The position numbers and the translations under genes were made by a program. From Micromonospora sp. MW-13 (GTDB lineage Bacteria; Actinomycetota; Actinomycetes; Mycobacteriales; Micromonosporaceae), in the NCBI RefSeq assembly GCF_003434305.1, contig NZ_QKKX01000009.1:558001-622000 (forward strand): a DNA stretch of 64,000 bases, read 5' to 3'. Position 1 is the first letter of the stretch; each line of letters starts with the position of its first letter. The notes beneath the pieces are model-generated. The model was not told the DNA's origin. It saw nothing but the letters and a program-made list of their open reading frames with translations, and ran no database searches. Below are positions 51,835-60,849 of this stretch, piece after piece.

Positions 51835-52898
51835 GCCCGGGAGTGGCGCTCTTCGTCTCCGTGGTGCTGCTGGCGTTGAACGGGTTCTTCGTGGCCGCCG
51901 AGTTCGCGCTGGTGGCCAGCAAGCGGTACCGGCTGGAACAGGCCGTCGCCGGTGGCGGCGGCCGGGGGGCCCGCGCGGCCCTGGACGGCGTACGCGAGCT
52001 GTCCCTGATGCTGGCCGGCGCGCAGCTCGGCATCACGCTGTGCACGCTGGGGCTGGGCGCGCTGGCCGAGCCGGCGATCGAGGGTCTGCTCAGCCCGCTG
52101 CTGCACGCCGTGGGCCTGCCGACGGCGGCCAGCCACGTCGTGGCGCTGGTGTTCGCCCTGGCCCTGGTCACCTTCCTGCACCTGGTGGTCGGCGAGATGG
52201 CCCCGAAGTCCTGGGCGATCACCGACGCGGAGCGCTCGGCGACCCTGCTGGCGCTGCCGTTCCGGGCCTTCGCCCGGGTGGCCCGGCCGGTGCTGTCGGC
52301 GCTCAACGCGCTGGCCAACGCGATCCTGCGACTGGTCCGGGTGCATCCGCAGGACCAGCTCGCCCAGGTGCACGGCCCGGCCGAACTGCGGATCCTGCTG
52401 GAGCAGTCCCGCGAGCACGGGCTGCTCGGCGCCGAGCAGCACCAGATGCTCACCAGCATGTTGGAGCTCCAGGGCACCACGGTCGCCCAGGTGATGGAGC
52501 CGTTCGACCAGATCGTCACGGTCCGCCGGGACGAGCCGGCGGAGCGGATCGAGCAGGTCTCCCGGGACAGCGGCCGGTCCCGGCTGGCGGTGCTGGACTC
52601 CGGCGGCGAGGTGTGCGGCCTGGTGCATGTCCGGGAGGCCGTGCGGGCCACCACGGCCGGCCGGACGGCCACCGCCGGCGAGCTGATGAGCCCAGCGTTC
52701 ACGCTGCCGGGGACGGCGTCGGTGACCGAGGCGGTGGCCGCGATGCAGGGCCGGCAGGCCCAGCTCGCCCTGGTCCGCAACGGTGGCGGCCCGACCCGCC
52801 CGATCGGTTTCGTGGCGCTGGAGGACCTGCTGGAGGAGGTCATCGGCGAGTTCGACGACGAGACCGACCCGGTGCCCCGGGGCCGCCGGATGCGCTGA
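51831..52898 (+). CDS. CNNM/CorC-type transporter lacking the CorC_HlyC domain
   Basis: A 355-aa paralogue of the preceding protein: DUF21 domain (LNGFFVAAEFALVASKRYRLEQAV, LMLAGAQLGITLCTLGLGALAEP, VVGEMAPKSWAITDAERSATLL) and CBS pair (PFDQIVTVRRDEPAERIEQVSRDSGRSRLAVLD to PIGFVALEDLLEEVIGEFDDETDP). It ends shortly after the CBS domains, so the C-terminal domain present in its partner is missing. ATG overlaps the upstream stop. Confidence 0.9.
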   Translation: MSPGVALFVSVVLLALNGFFVAAEFALVASKRYRLEQAVAGGGGRGARAALDGVRELSLMLAGAQLGITLCTLGLGALAEPAIEGLLSPLLHAVGLPTAASHVVALVFALALVTFLHLVVGEMAPKSWAITDAERSATLLALPFRAFARVARPVLSALNALANAILRLVRVHPQDQLAQVHGPAELRILLEQSREHGLLGAEQHQMLTSMLELQGTTVAQVMEPFDQIVTVRRDEPAERIEQVSRDSGRSRLAVLDSGGEVCGLVHVREAVRATTAGRTATAGELMSPAFTLPGTASVTEAVAAMQGRQAQLALVRNGGGPTRPIGFVALEDLLEEVIGEFDDETDPVPRGRRMR

Positions 52899-53024
52899 GG
52901 CCCGCCCGGGGGCCGGTCCGGCGACCAGCCGGGCCGGCCCCCGGCGTCCGTGCCGGTCCGGCAGGACTGTCCGGCCGCCGACCGGGAATGCCGTGCCACC
53001 ACCGAGGGGTACGGGGGGAGCGGC

Positions 53025-53948
53025 GTGCGGCTGACCGGGGTGTCGCCGGAGTCCGGCCGGACCGGGCTCGCGGTGCACACCACGCTGGCGAACCCGAGCA
53101 GCCGACCCGGGCTGCGGCTGCCCGGGCGGGTGACGCTGCACGCCGGCCGGTACGACGTCCCCGTCCGGCGGCTCCGGCTCGGGCTGGTCACCCAGGTCGA
53201 GCCGGACGACCCGGGCGCGCCCCGCCGGCTCGTCCAGTTCCACCAGGTGCCGATCGCCGGGGCGTTCGTGGTGCCGGCCGGGCGGCGGCGGGCGGTCGAC
53301 TTCGCGCTGCCGCTGCCCTGGGAGACCCCGGTCACCATCTTCGGCGGGGTGCCGCTGATGAGCCTGCGGATGGGCCTGCGCACCGAGGCGTCGGTCGACG
53401 TCGACCTGGAGCAGGGCGCGATGGTTCCGATCTTCGTGCACCCCCTGCCGACCCAGCAGCACATCCTGGCCGCGCTGGACACGCTCGGGTTCAGCCTGCG
53501 CCAGGCCGGCCTGGTCGCCGACCGGCTGCCCGGGGTGGAGCAGGCGTTGCCGCTGCACCAGCGGCTCGGCTGGTGGGTCGCGCCGCTCTACGCCGGTCCG
53601 ATCACCGAGCTGGAGGTGATCTTCGTGGCCAACTCCGCCGGCCTGGAGGTGATCCTCTGGGCCGACCGCCGGCTCTCCCTGGCCGGGGTCACCCACCAGA
53701 GCATCAGCCGGTTCCGGGTCTGGCACGCCGGGGCGGACCGGGCCGACTGGGTCGCCGTGGTGGACGGCTGGCTGCGGCACGCGATCAACCGGCACGCCGC
53801 GGCGGCGGCACACGGCGTCTGGTCGGCCCGGATCAGCGAGTCGGCGCACGTGAGCCGCCGGCCGGACGAGCCGGTCCGGCCGGGCTACGGCCTGGGCGGC
53901 ACCGCCGGCGGCGCCGGCATCGGCGGGGGCGGCGGCGACGGCACCTGA
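53025..53948 (+). CDS. SpoOM (sporulation-control Spo0M) family protein
   Basis: A 307-aa SpoOM protein with an arrestin-like fold: the N-terminal half has the strands VQFHQVPIAGAFVVPAGRRRAVDFALPLPWETPVTIFGG and VSLRMGLRTEASVDVDLEQGAMVPIFVHPLPTQQHILAALDTLGF. In Bacillus it modulates sporulation; in actinomycetes the role is unknown. The C-terminal 40 residues are Gly-rich. GTG 53025 follows GGGGGGAG. Stands alone after the CNNM pair. Confidence 0.85.
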   Translation: MRLTGVSPESGRTGLAVHTTLANPSSRPGLRLPGRVTLHAGRYDVPVRRLRLGLVTQVEPDDPGAPRRLVQFHQVPIAGAFVVPAGRRRAVDFALPLPWETPVTIFGGVPLMSLRMGLRTEASVDVDLEQGAMVPIFVHPLPTQQHILAALDTLGFSLRQAGLVADRLPGVEQALPLHQRLGWWVAPLYAGPITELEVIFVANSAGLEVILWADRRLSLAGVTHQSISRFRVWHAGADRADWVAVVDGWLRHAINRHAAAAAHGVWSARISESAHVSRRPDEPVRPGYGLGGTAGGAGIGGGGGDGT

Positions 53949-54017
53949 GCCGGTGCGCCGCCCCGGGTGGTGCCGCCGTACCCGCCCGCCGGGTGCGGAC
54001 GGGCACGGCGGCCCATG

Positions 54018-54686
54018 CTAGATCGAGGCGGTGGCGAGCTTGACGCTGAAGCCGAGGAAGAGCGCGGCCACCCCGGTGGTCGCCCCGGCGGCCAGCCGGC
54101 GGCGCTGGCGGAACTGGGCGGCAAGGTACGTCCCCGCGAAGATCAGCATCGTCAGGTACAGCACGCTGGTCGCCTGGGCGATCAGCCCGAGCAGCAGGAA
54201 CGACACCGCCGGCCAGGCGTACCCGGGGTCGACGAACTGGATGAAGAACGAGATGAAGAACAGGATCGCCTTCGGGTTGAGCAGGCTGACCACCAGCGCC
54301 CGCCGGAACGGGCTGCGCAGCTCCGCCGGCTCGGCGGCGTCGATCAGGCGCGGCGCGGCCGGGTCGTTGCGGTCCCGCCAGCGCCGCCACGCGCCGCGCA
54401 GCATGGTCAGCCCGACCCAGCCCAGGTACGCCGCGCCGGCGTACTTCACCACCAGGAACAGCGGCGGGTACGCCTGGAGCAGCGAGGCCACCCCGGCGGC
54501 GGAGAGGATCATCAGCACCGAGTCGCCGAGGAACACCCCGGCGGCGGCCCGGTAGCCGGTCCGCACCCCGCGCTTGGCGGCGGTGGAGAGCACGAAGAGT
54601 GAGTTCGGGCCGGGGAGCAGGATGATCGCCACGGTCCCCAGCAGGTACGTCCAGATGTCTGTGATGCCCAGCACGCCCGCCATCAT
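54018..54686 (-). CDS. LysE/RhtB-family amino-acid exporter
   Basis: A 222-aa, six-helix exporter: YLLGTVAIILLPGPNSLFVLSTAAKRGVRTGYRAAAGVFLGDSVLMILSAAGVASLL is the LysE family signature, and RRALVVSLLNPKAILFFISFFIQFVDP the second. Closest in style to LeuE-type neutral amino-acid exporters. ATG 54686 overlaps the stop of the upstream PNPOx-GNAT gene (ATGATG), so the two are co-translated and both may be under the divergent MocR regulator. Confidence 0.88.
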   Translation of the reverse strand: MMAGVLGITDIWTYLLGTVAIILLPGPNSLFVLSTAAKRGVRTGYRAAAGVFLGDSVLMILSAAGVASLLQAYPPLFLVVKYAGAAYLGWVGLTMLRGAWRRWRDRNDPAAPRLIDAAEPAELRSPFRRALVVSLLNPKAILFFISFFIQFVDPGYAWPAVSFLLLGLIAQATSVLYLTMLIFAGTYLAAQFRQRRRLAAGATTGVAALFLGFSVKLATASI

Positions 54687-55927
54687 CGCGCCGACGACTG
54701 CGCGGGGAGAAGCCGTTCCTGCAGCCTGGCCTGTGCGTTCGGCCACTCTTCGACGATCATCGAGTACTGGACGGTGTCCCGCCAGGAGCCGTCGGGCCGG
54801 ACGCGGTGCCGGCGCAGCACCCCCTCCCGGGTGGCGCCCAGCCGCTCGATGGCCCGCTGCGAGCGCTCGTTGCGCAGGTCGGTGTGCCACACCACCCGCT
54901 CGGCGCCCAGCTCCTCGAAGGCGCGGGCGAGCAGCAGCAGCTTCGCCTCGGTGTTGATCCCCGTCCGCCACCAGGGCCGGCCCAGGTAGGTGTGCCCGAT
55001 CGCCACCGCCCGCTGGGCCGGATCGACCTCGTAGAACGACGTGGTCCCGACCACCGCCCCGGTGACCGCGCAGCGCTGGACCCAGGGCACCCGCTCGCCC
55101 CGGTGGTGGGCCGCGAGCGCCACCCGGACCAGCTCGGCCGTGCCGGCCGGATCGGTCGGCTGCGGGCTGCCCAGGTGCTGCCACACCTGCGGGTCGGCGG
55201 TGGCGGCGTGCAGCTCGTCGACGTGCGCGAGGTCCAGCGGTTCGAGCACGACGTGCGCGCCCCGCAGGGTGGCCGGCTCCAGCCACGGCGACCGGCCCGG
55301 CCGCAGGTACGCCGGCACCGGCACGCTCACCCCCGCGTCCGGCTCGGGCGGCCCGGCGGTCAGCGCCAGCGGCACCACCCCGGCCCAGTGCGGCAGGTGC
55401 AGGTCGGCCTCGTCCTCGCGGACCCCGCCGGCCCGGACGCGCGTCGACACCTCGCGCAGTGGCAGCGCCAGCACCGCCGTCTCGGCCAGTTCCCGGCGGC
55501 TCGGCGGGCGGGCGTCCGCGCTGCGCCCGGGGGCGACCTTCTCCACCAGGGCGGTCATCGCGGCGGCCTTCTCCCGGGCATCGGTGACCAGGTGCGCGGT
55601 GCCGTGCGCGACCACCGAGCGGTAGTTGGCGCTGTGGTGGAACTGCGAGCGGGCGTAGACCAGGCCGTCGAGGAGGGTGACCGCGACGCAGACCGGCAGG
55701 CCGTCGCCCCGGGCGGCGAGCAGCGGCCGGCTGCCGGTGGAGCCGTGCAGGTAGAGGGTGTCGCCGATCCGGACGTGCAGGGTGGGCAGCACCCGGGGCT
55801 CGCCGTCCACGGTGAACCCGAGCGCGCAGTGGTACGCCTCGTCGAGCACGGCGTGCGTGGCGGCCCGGTCGTAGCTCATCCGGTCGCGGGTGCGGCTGGC
55901 GGTGGTCCGGGGCGTGGGTGGGTACAT
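54683..55927 (-). CDS. Fused pyridoxamine-5'-phosphate-oxidase-like and GNAT acetyltransferase protein
   Basis: A 414-aa fusion. Residues 20-210 are a split-barrel flavin-binding PNPOx-like domain (AVLDEAYHCALGFTVDGEPRVLPTLHVRIGDTLYLHGSTGSRPLLAARGDGLPVCVAVTLLDGLVYARSQFHHSANYRSVVAHGTA). Residues 240-410 are a RimJ/RimL-type GNAT (LRGAHVVLEPLDLAHVDELHAATADPQVW, AIGHTYLGRPWWRTGINTEAKLLLLARAFEELGAERVVWHTDLRNERSQRAIERLGATREG). ATG 55927 follows AAGGCGGG. Divergent from a MocR regulator, a common PNPOx partner. Substrates unknown. Confidence 0.85.
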   Translation of the reverse strand: MYPPTPRTTASRTRDRMSYDRAATHAVLDEAYHCALGFTVDGEPRVLPTLHVRIGDTLYLHGSTGSRPLLAARGDGLPVCVAVTLLDGLVYARSQFHHSANYRSVVAHGTAHLVTDAREKAAAMTALVEKVAPGRSADARPPSRRELAETAVLALPLREVSTRVRAGGVREDEADLHLPHWAGVVPLALTAGPPEPDAGVSVPVPAYLRPGRSPWLEPATLRGAHVVLEPLDLAHVDELHAATADPQVWQHLGSPQPTDPAGTAELVRVALAAHHRGERVPWVQRCAVTGAVVGTTSFYEVDPAQRAVAIGHTYLGRPWWRTGINTEAKLLLLARAFEELGAERVVWHTDLRNERSQRAIERLGATREGVLRRHRVRPDGSWRDTVQYSMIVEEWPNAQARLQERLLPAQSSAR

Positions 55928-55950
55928 GCGACGTCCCGCCTTCGTTCTAG

Positions 55951-55967
55951 TACAATATCGAAATTGT
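55951..55967. promoter_or_regulatory. MocR promoter/operator
   Basis: TACAAT (55951-55956) is a good -10 for the MocR gene, 9 nt before its GTG. ACAAT ATCGAA ATTGT (55952-55967) is an inverted repeat covering the -10 and the start, a likely MocR autoregulatory site between the divergent genes. Confidence 0.5.
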
Positions 55968-57303
55968 GTCAGCACGTTATCAGGTGAGCGGCGGGACGGC
56001 CGCCGAGATCTCGGCCAGCGTGGAATCGGGCATCCGGTCCGGCGAGCTGCCGGCCGGGGCCCCGCTGCCGCCGGTGCGGGCCCTCGCTGCCGAGCTGGCG
56101 GTCAGCCCGGCCACGGTCGCCCGGGCGTACCAGGAACTGCGCCAGCGCGGTCTGCTGGCCACCGCCGGCCGGCACGGCACCCGGGTGCGTCCCCGGCCGC
56201 CGGTGGCCACCCGCCGCGCGATCCGCCCGCCCGCCGCGCCCGGCGCCCGCGACCTGTCCCTCGGCGAGCCCGACACCGGGCTGCTCCCGCCGCTCGGCCC
56301 GCACCTGGCCGCCCTCGCCGCCGACCTCGGCGCTCCCGCCGGGTACGCGTCGGTCGGCGTCGTGCCCGAGCTGGCCGCCGCCGCCCGGGAGCGGCTCGCC
56401 GCCGACGGCGTGCCCGCCGACGAGGTCACCGTCACCGGGGGCGCGCTCGACGGCATCGAGCGGCTGCTCGCCGCCCACCTGCGCCCCGGCGACGCCGTCG
56501 CCGTGGAGGACCCGGGCTGGGCCAACCTGCTCGACCTGGTCGCCGCGCTCGGGCTGCGCCCGATCGGCGTCCCGGTCGACGACGACGGGCCGGTCGAGGC
56601 CGGGCTGCGGGCCGCCCTGGCCGCCGGGGCCCGGGCCCTGGTGGTGACCAGCCGGGCGCAGAACCCTACCGGGGCGGCCGTCTCCGCCGACCGGGCCGCC
56701 GCGCTGCGCGCCCTGCTCGCCGGACGCAACGACCTGCTGCTGATCGAGGACGACCACGCCGCCGAGCTGGCCCGGGTGCCCCTGTGCCCGCTCGCCGGGG
56801 CCACCCCGGCCTGGGCCTTCGTCCGGTCGGTCAGCAAGCCGTACGGGCCCGACCTGCGGCTCGCGGTGCTGGCCGGCGACGAGGCGACCGTGGCGCGGGT
56901 CGCCGGCCGGGCCCGGGTCGGCGCGGGCTGGGTATCCACCGTGCTGCAACGCCTCGTGCTGGAACTCTGGCGCGACCCGGCCACCGCCGCGCTGGTGGAC
57001 CGGGCCGGCGAGAGCTACGAGCGGCGTCGGGGCGATCTGCTCGCCGCCCTGGCCGCGCGGGGCCTGACCGGGCACGGCCGCACCGGCATCAACGTCTGGC
57101 TGCCCGTGCCGGACGAGACCAGCGCCCTCACCGCGCTGCGCGACGCCGGCTGGGCGGTGGCCCCCGGCGCGCTGTTCCGGATCGCCGCCGGGCCCGGGCT
57201 GCGGATCACGGTCAGCTCGCTCGCCGCCGCCGACATCCCGGCGCTGGCCGACGCGCTGGCCGCCGCCCTCCACCCCGCCCCCCCGTCCGGCTTCACGGCC
57301 TAA
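55966..57303 (+). CDS. MocR-family regulator (GntR winged helix fused to aminotransferase domain)
   Basis: A 445-aa MocR/PdxR-type protein. N-terminal GntR domain (AAEISASVESGIRSGELPAGAPLPPVRALAAELAVSPATVARAYQELRQRGLLATAGRHGTRV, residues 11-75), then a fold-type I aminotransferase domain that binds PLP; the Schiff-base lysine is in FVRSVSKPYGPDLRLAVLAG (near residue 291), and LLIEDDHAAEL carries the PLP-binding aspartate region. MocR proteins sense PLP adducts and control divergent genes, here the PNPOx-GNAT and LysE genes. GTG start just after an AT-rich palindrome. Confidence 0.9.
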   Translation: MSARYQVSGGTAAEISASVESGIRSGELPAGAPLPPVRALAAELAVSPATVARAYQELRQRGLLATAGRHGTRVRPRPPVATRRAIRPPAAPGARDLSLGEPDTGLLPPLGPHLAALAADLGAPAGYASVGVVPELAAAARERLAADGVPADEVTVTGGALDGIERLLAAHLRPGDAVAVEDPGWANLLDLVAALGLRPIGVPVDDDGPVEAGLRAALAAGARALVVTSRAQNPTGAAVSADRAAALRALLAGRNDLLLIEDDHAAELARVPLCPLAGATPAWAFVRSVSKPYGPDLRLAVLAGDEATVARVAGRARVGAGWVSTVLQRLVLELWRDPATAALVDRAGESYERRRGDLLAALAARGLTGHGRTGINVWLPVPDETSALTALRDAGWAVAPGALFRIAAGPGLRITVSSLAAADIPALADALAAALHPAPPSGFTA

Positions 57304-57330
57304 CCCCCACCGGCCCCCACCCGGCTTTCG

Positions 57331-57395
57331 CGGTTGACCAAGAGGTTTGCGTCGGGGATCCGCCCTTGGCGTGACGCAAACCTCTTGATCAACCG
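57331..57395. repeat. Long intergenic inverted repeat (palindrome 5)
   Basis: 23-nt arms at 57331-57353 and 57373-57395 pair at 22 of 23 positions around a 19-nt loop; the arm core is CAAGAGGTTTGCGTC. The single mismatch (57338/57388) is C-A on the plus strand and a G-U wobble on the minus strand, as in palindrome 1. It follows the MocR gene and may end its transcript or be a REP-like element. Confidence 0.82.
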
Positions 57396-57479
57396 GGTGG
57401 GGGTTGGGGGTGGGTGGGGTGGGGACACGCGGGGGTGGGGTGTTCGCTTGAGGGGGTGGGGGCGGGTAGGAAGATCGTC

Positions 57480-58184
57480 ATGTCCGAGGAGACCGACACC
57501 GCCCCCGGTGCGCAGCAGTTCATCCCGCCGCAGGCCGACACCATCGACGAGCTGCGCGTCGCCGCGGGCGGCTGCCGGGGCTGCGAGCTGTACCGGGACG
57601 CCACCCAGACCGTCTTCGGCCGCGGCGGCGAGGACGCCCGGGTGGTGCTGGTCGGCGAGCAGCCCGGTGACCTGGAGGACCAGAAGGGGCTGCCGTTCGT
57701 CGGGCCGGCCGGCCGGCTGCTGCGCCGGGCGGTCGACGACGCCGGGCTCGACCCGACCCAGCTCTACCTGACGAACGCCGTCAAGCACTTCCGCTTCGAG
57801 CTGCGCGGCAAGCGGCGCATCCACCAGACCCCGGACCGGGTGCACGTCACCGCGTGCCGGCCGTGGCTGGTGGCCGAGTTCGCCCGGCTGCGCCCGGACG
57901 TCGTGGTGGTGCTCGGCGCGACCGCCGCGAAGGCGCTGCTCGGCCCCACGTTCCGGGTAACCCGGCAGCGGGGCACGCTGATGCCGTGGCCGGCCTGCGC
58001 CCAGCACCCGGAGGACTTCGCCCGGGTGCCGGTCGACTCCGCCGGGAAGGTCGCCGACGCCCCGGCGGCCCGGCTGCTGGCCACCATCCACCCGTCGGCC
58101 GTGCTGCGCGCCGACGACCAGGACATCGCGTACGCCGGCCTGGTCGCCGACCTGACCGTCGCCGCCCGCGCCCTGTCCGCCTGA
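57480..58184 (+). CDS. udgX: UdgX-family uracil-DNA binding protein
   Basis: A 234-aa family of uracil-DNA glycosylase-like proteins that form a covalent complex with uracil-containing DNA. Diagnostic loop KRRIH at residues 111-115 carries the His that crosslinks to the abasic sugar; GEQPGDLEDQKGLPFVGPAGRLL is motif A with the extra acidic residues of UdgX. Four cysteines (CRGCELY, CRPW, CAQHPEDF) should hold a 4Fe-4S cluster. ATG follows AGGAAG. Monocistronic. Confidence 0.92.
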   Translation: MSEETDTAPGAQQFIPPQADTIDELRVAAGGCRGCELYRDATQTVFGRGGEDARVVLVGEQPGDLEDQKGLPFVGPAGRLLRRAVDDAGLDPTQLYLTNAVKHFRFELRGKRRIHQTPDRVHVTACRPWLVAEFARLRPDVVVVLGATAAKALLGPTFRVTRQRGTLMPWPACAQHPEDFARVPVDSAGKVADAPAARLLATIHPSAVLRADDQDIAYAGLVADLTVAARALSA

Positions 58185-58299
58185 CCTCGCGGCGCGCCCG
58201 CTGGCCGTGCCCGGCACCTGCCCTGACCACGGCCGGGCGGTCGGAGCGGCGGTTGGCGGGCCCTGGGCAGGGCGGGTGCGCGGTGCCACACTTCTCGCC

Positions 58300-59442
58300 A
58301 TGGAGCAGCATCTCTACGAGCCCGTCCACGAAGAGTTCCGGGACCTGTGCCGAGAGTTCCTGGCCCGCGAGGCGGTGCCGCACCACGACCGGTGGGAGGC
58401 GGCCGGGATCGTCGACCGCGAGGTGTGGCGCAAGGCGGGTGCGGCCGGGCTGCTCGGCACGGACGTCGACCCGGAGTACGGCGGCGGCGGGCAACGCGAC
58501 TTCCGGTTCAACGCGGTGCTGGTCGAGGAGATCGTCGGGGCCGGGTGCACCGGGCTCGGCTTCGGGCTGCACAACGACGTGGTGGCCCCGTATCTCACCG
58601 AGCTGACCTCCGCCGGGCAGCGCGAGCGGTGGCTGCCGGGCTTCTGCTCGGGCGACCTGGTGACGGCGATCGCGATGAGCGAGCCCGGCGCCGGCTCCGA
58701 CCTGGCCGGCATCCGCACCAGCGCGGTCCGCGACGGCGACGCGTGGGTGCTCGACGGGCAGAAGACCTTCATCACCAACGGCGAGCTGGCCGACCTGGTG
58801 ATCGTGGTGGTGCGCACCGCCCCGGACCGGGGCGCGCACGGGGTGAGCCTGGTCGCCGTGGAGACCGGCGCCCCCGGGTTCAGCCGGGGCCGCCGGCTGG
58901 CGAAGGTCGGCCTGAAGGCCAACGACACCACCGAGCTGTTCTTCGACGGCTGCCGGGTGCCGGCGGAGAACCTGATCGGCACCGAGAACCACGGCTTCTA
59001 CCACCTGATGGCCAACCTGCCCCGCGAGCGCCTCGGCATCGCGGTGTCGGCGGTCGCCGCCGCCGAGCGGCTGCTCGCCCTGACCCTGGAGTACGCCCGG
59101 TCCCGGGAGGCGTTCGGCCGGCCGGTCGGCGCGTTCCAGCACAACCGGTTCCTGCTGGCGGAGCTGGACACCGAGGTCACCATCGCCCGGACGTTCGTCA
59201 ACCACTGCGTCGCCGAGTTCAACGCCGGCCGGCTGTCCGCCACCGACGCCGCCAAGGCGAAGTGGTGGACCACCGAGTTGCAGAACCGGGTCGCCGACCG
59301 CTGCGTCCAGCTGCACGGCGGGTACGGCTACATGCTGGAGTACCCGGTGGCCAAAGCCTGGCTGGACGGGCGGGTGCAGACCATCTACGGCGGCACCACC
59401 GAGATCATGAAGGAGATCATCGGCCGGGGTCTCGGCCTCTAG
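58300..59442 (+). CDS. Acyl-CoA dehydrogenase
   Basis: A 380-aa FAD-dependent acyl-CoA dehydrogenase: SEPGAGSDLAGIRTSAVRDGDAWVLDGQKTFITNGELADLVIVVVRT (FAD/substrate loop), RERLGIAVSAVAAAERLLALTLEYARSREAFGRPVGAFQHNRFLLAEL, and the C-terminal VQLHGGYGYMLEYPVAKAWLDGRVQTIYGGTTEIMKEIIGRGL with the catalytic-base glutamate near residue 368. Full length. It catalyses the first step of beta-oxidation or of a branched-chain acyl-CoA route. CACACT ends 7 nt before ATG 58300, a weak leaderless signal. Confidence 0.93.
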   Translation: MEQHLYEPVHEEFRDLCREFLAREAVPHHDRWEAAGIVDREVWRKAGAAGLLGTDVDPEYGGGGQRDFRFNAVLVEEIVGAGCTGLGFGLHNDVVAPYLTELTSAGQRERWLPGFCSGDLVTAIAMSEPGAGSDLAGIRTSAVRDGDAWVLDGQKTFITNGELADLVIVVVRTAPDRGAHGVSLVAVETGAPGFSRGRRLAKVGLKANDTTELFFDGCRVPAENLIGTENHGFYHLMANLPRERLGIAVSAVAAAERLLALTLEYARSREAFGRPVGAFQHNRFLLAELDTEVTIARTFVNHCVAEFNAGRLSATDAAKAKWWTTELQNRVADRCVQLHGGYGYMLEYPVAKAWLDGRVQTIYGGTTEIMKEIIGRGLGL

Positions 59443-59536
59443 CAGAACCCGGGTGCCGGCCCGGCCGGGGGTGCGCAAGGATGGGTCGGCCCCCCACCCC
59501 TTACCCGGGAGCCGCCGTCCCCACCGAGGAGCCCCG

Positions 59537-60847
59537 ATGGCCACCGACCTCACCGCGCCGGCCCCGAGCCGGACCGACGTCGCCCCGATCCAGCGTCGGA
59601 CGGTGCGGCTGCTCTTCGTGACCCAGATCATCGGGGGCGTCGGCGTCACCATCGGCGTCACGGTCGGGGCGCTGCTCGCCGCCCGGATCGCCGGCACGGC
59701 GGTCGCCGGCCTGGCGCAGAGCGCGGGGGTGGTGGGCGGCGCGCTGCTCGCCGTCCCGGTCACCCGGATCATGACGGGGTACGGCCGCCGGCCGGGCCTG
59801 GTCACCGCGTACCTGGTCGGGGCGGCCGGGGGCGCGCTGGTGGTGCTCGCCGCGGTGACCCGTCAGGTGCCCCTGCTCTTCCTCGGCATGCTGCTGTTCG
59901 GCGGCGGCACGGCCGCCAACCTCCAGGCCCGCTACACGGCCGTCGACCTCGCCGAGCCGGCCCGCCGGGGCCGCCAGCTATCCGTGGTCGTCTGGGCCAC
60001 CACGGTCGGGGCGGTGGCCGCGCCGAACTTCGCCGCGCTGGCCGACCGGACCACCCGGGGCTGGGGACTGCCGCCGCTGGCCGGCCCGTTCGCGTTCAGC
60101 GCCGTGGCGTTCACGCTCGCCGCCGGCGTACTGCTGGCCCTGCTGCGGCCCGACCCGCTGCTCACCGCGCGCCGGCTCGCGGCGGCCGAGGCCCCCGACG
60201 CCGCCGGGACCGCCGGCACGGCGACCGCCCGGCGCGGGACGGGCATGCGGGCCGCCTGGCGGGTGGTCCGGGCGCGGCCGGCGGCCCGGCTGGGCATCGC
60301 CGCCGTCGCGGTCGGCCACCTGGTGATGGTCGCGGTGATGTCGATGACCCCGGTCCGCCTCGGCGAGTACCACTCCGACGCCGCCGTGCTCGGGGTGGTC
60401 GGGGTCGTGCTCAGCCTGCACATCGCCGGCATGTACGCGCTGTCCCCCGTGGTCGGCTGGCTCACCGACCGGCTCGGCCGGCGTCCGGTGATCCTCGGCG
60501 GCCTGGCGGTGCTGCTGGCGGCCTGCGCGGTGGCGGGCGCCTCCGGGCACCACACGCCCGGGCTCTCGGTCGGCCTGGTCCTGCTCGGGCTGGGCTGGTC
60601 CGGGACGATGGTGGCCGGCTCCACCCTGCTGTCGGAGTCGGTGCCGACCGCCGTGCGGCCCAGCGTGCAGGGGCTGTCCGACCTGACGATGGGCCTGGCC
60701 GGGGCCGCCGCCGGCGCGCTGAGCGGGTTCGTCATGCAGGTGGCCGGGTATCCGACACTCACCCTGCTGGCGGCGATCGCGACGGTGCCCCTGCTGGCGC
60801 TAGCGTTGCGTCCGGCGCGCGGACCGGCGCCGGACGAGGAGGACTGA
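59537..60847 (+). CDS. MFS transporter
   Basis: A 436-aa major facilitator with twelve predicted helices. Loop motifs RIMTGYGRRPGLV (cytoplasmic loop 2-3) and GWLTDRLGRRPVILGG (loop 8-9) are typical of drug:H+ antiporters. A basic central loop separates the halves. Substrate unknown. ATG follows GAGGAG. Ends 2 bp before the DUF3046 gene. Confidence 0.88.
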   Translation: MATDLTAPAPSRTDVAPIQRRTVRLLFVTQIIGGVGVTIGVTVGALLAARIAGTAVAGLAQSAGVVGGALLAVPVTRIMTGYGRRPGLVTAYLVGAAGGALVVLAAVTRQVPLLFLGMLLFGGGTAANLQARYTAVDLAEPARRGRQLSVVVWATTVGAVAAPNFAALADRTTRGWGLPPLAGPFAFSAVAFTLAAGVLLALLRPDPLLTARRLAAAEAPDAAGTAGTATARRGTGMRAAWRVVRARPAARLGIAAVAVGHLVMVAVMSMTPVRLGEYHSDAAVLGVVGVVLSLHIAGMYALSPVVGWLTDRLGRRPVILGGLAVLLAACAVAGASGHHTPGLSVGLVLLGLGWSGTMVAGSTLLSESVPTAVRPSVQGLSDLTMGLAGAAAGALSGFVMQVAGYPTLTLLAAIATVPLLALALRPARGPAPDEED

Positions 60848-60849
60848 CA

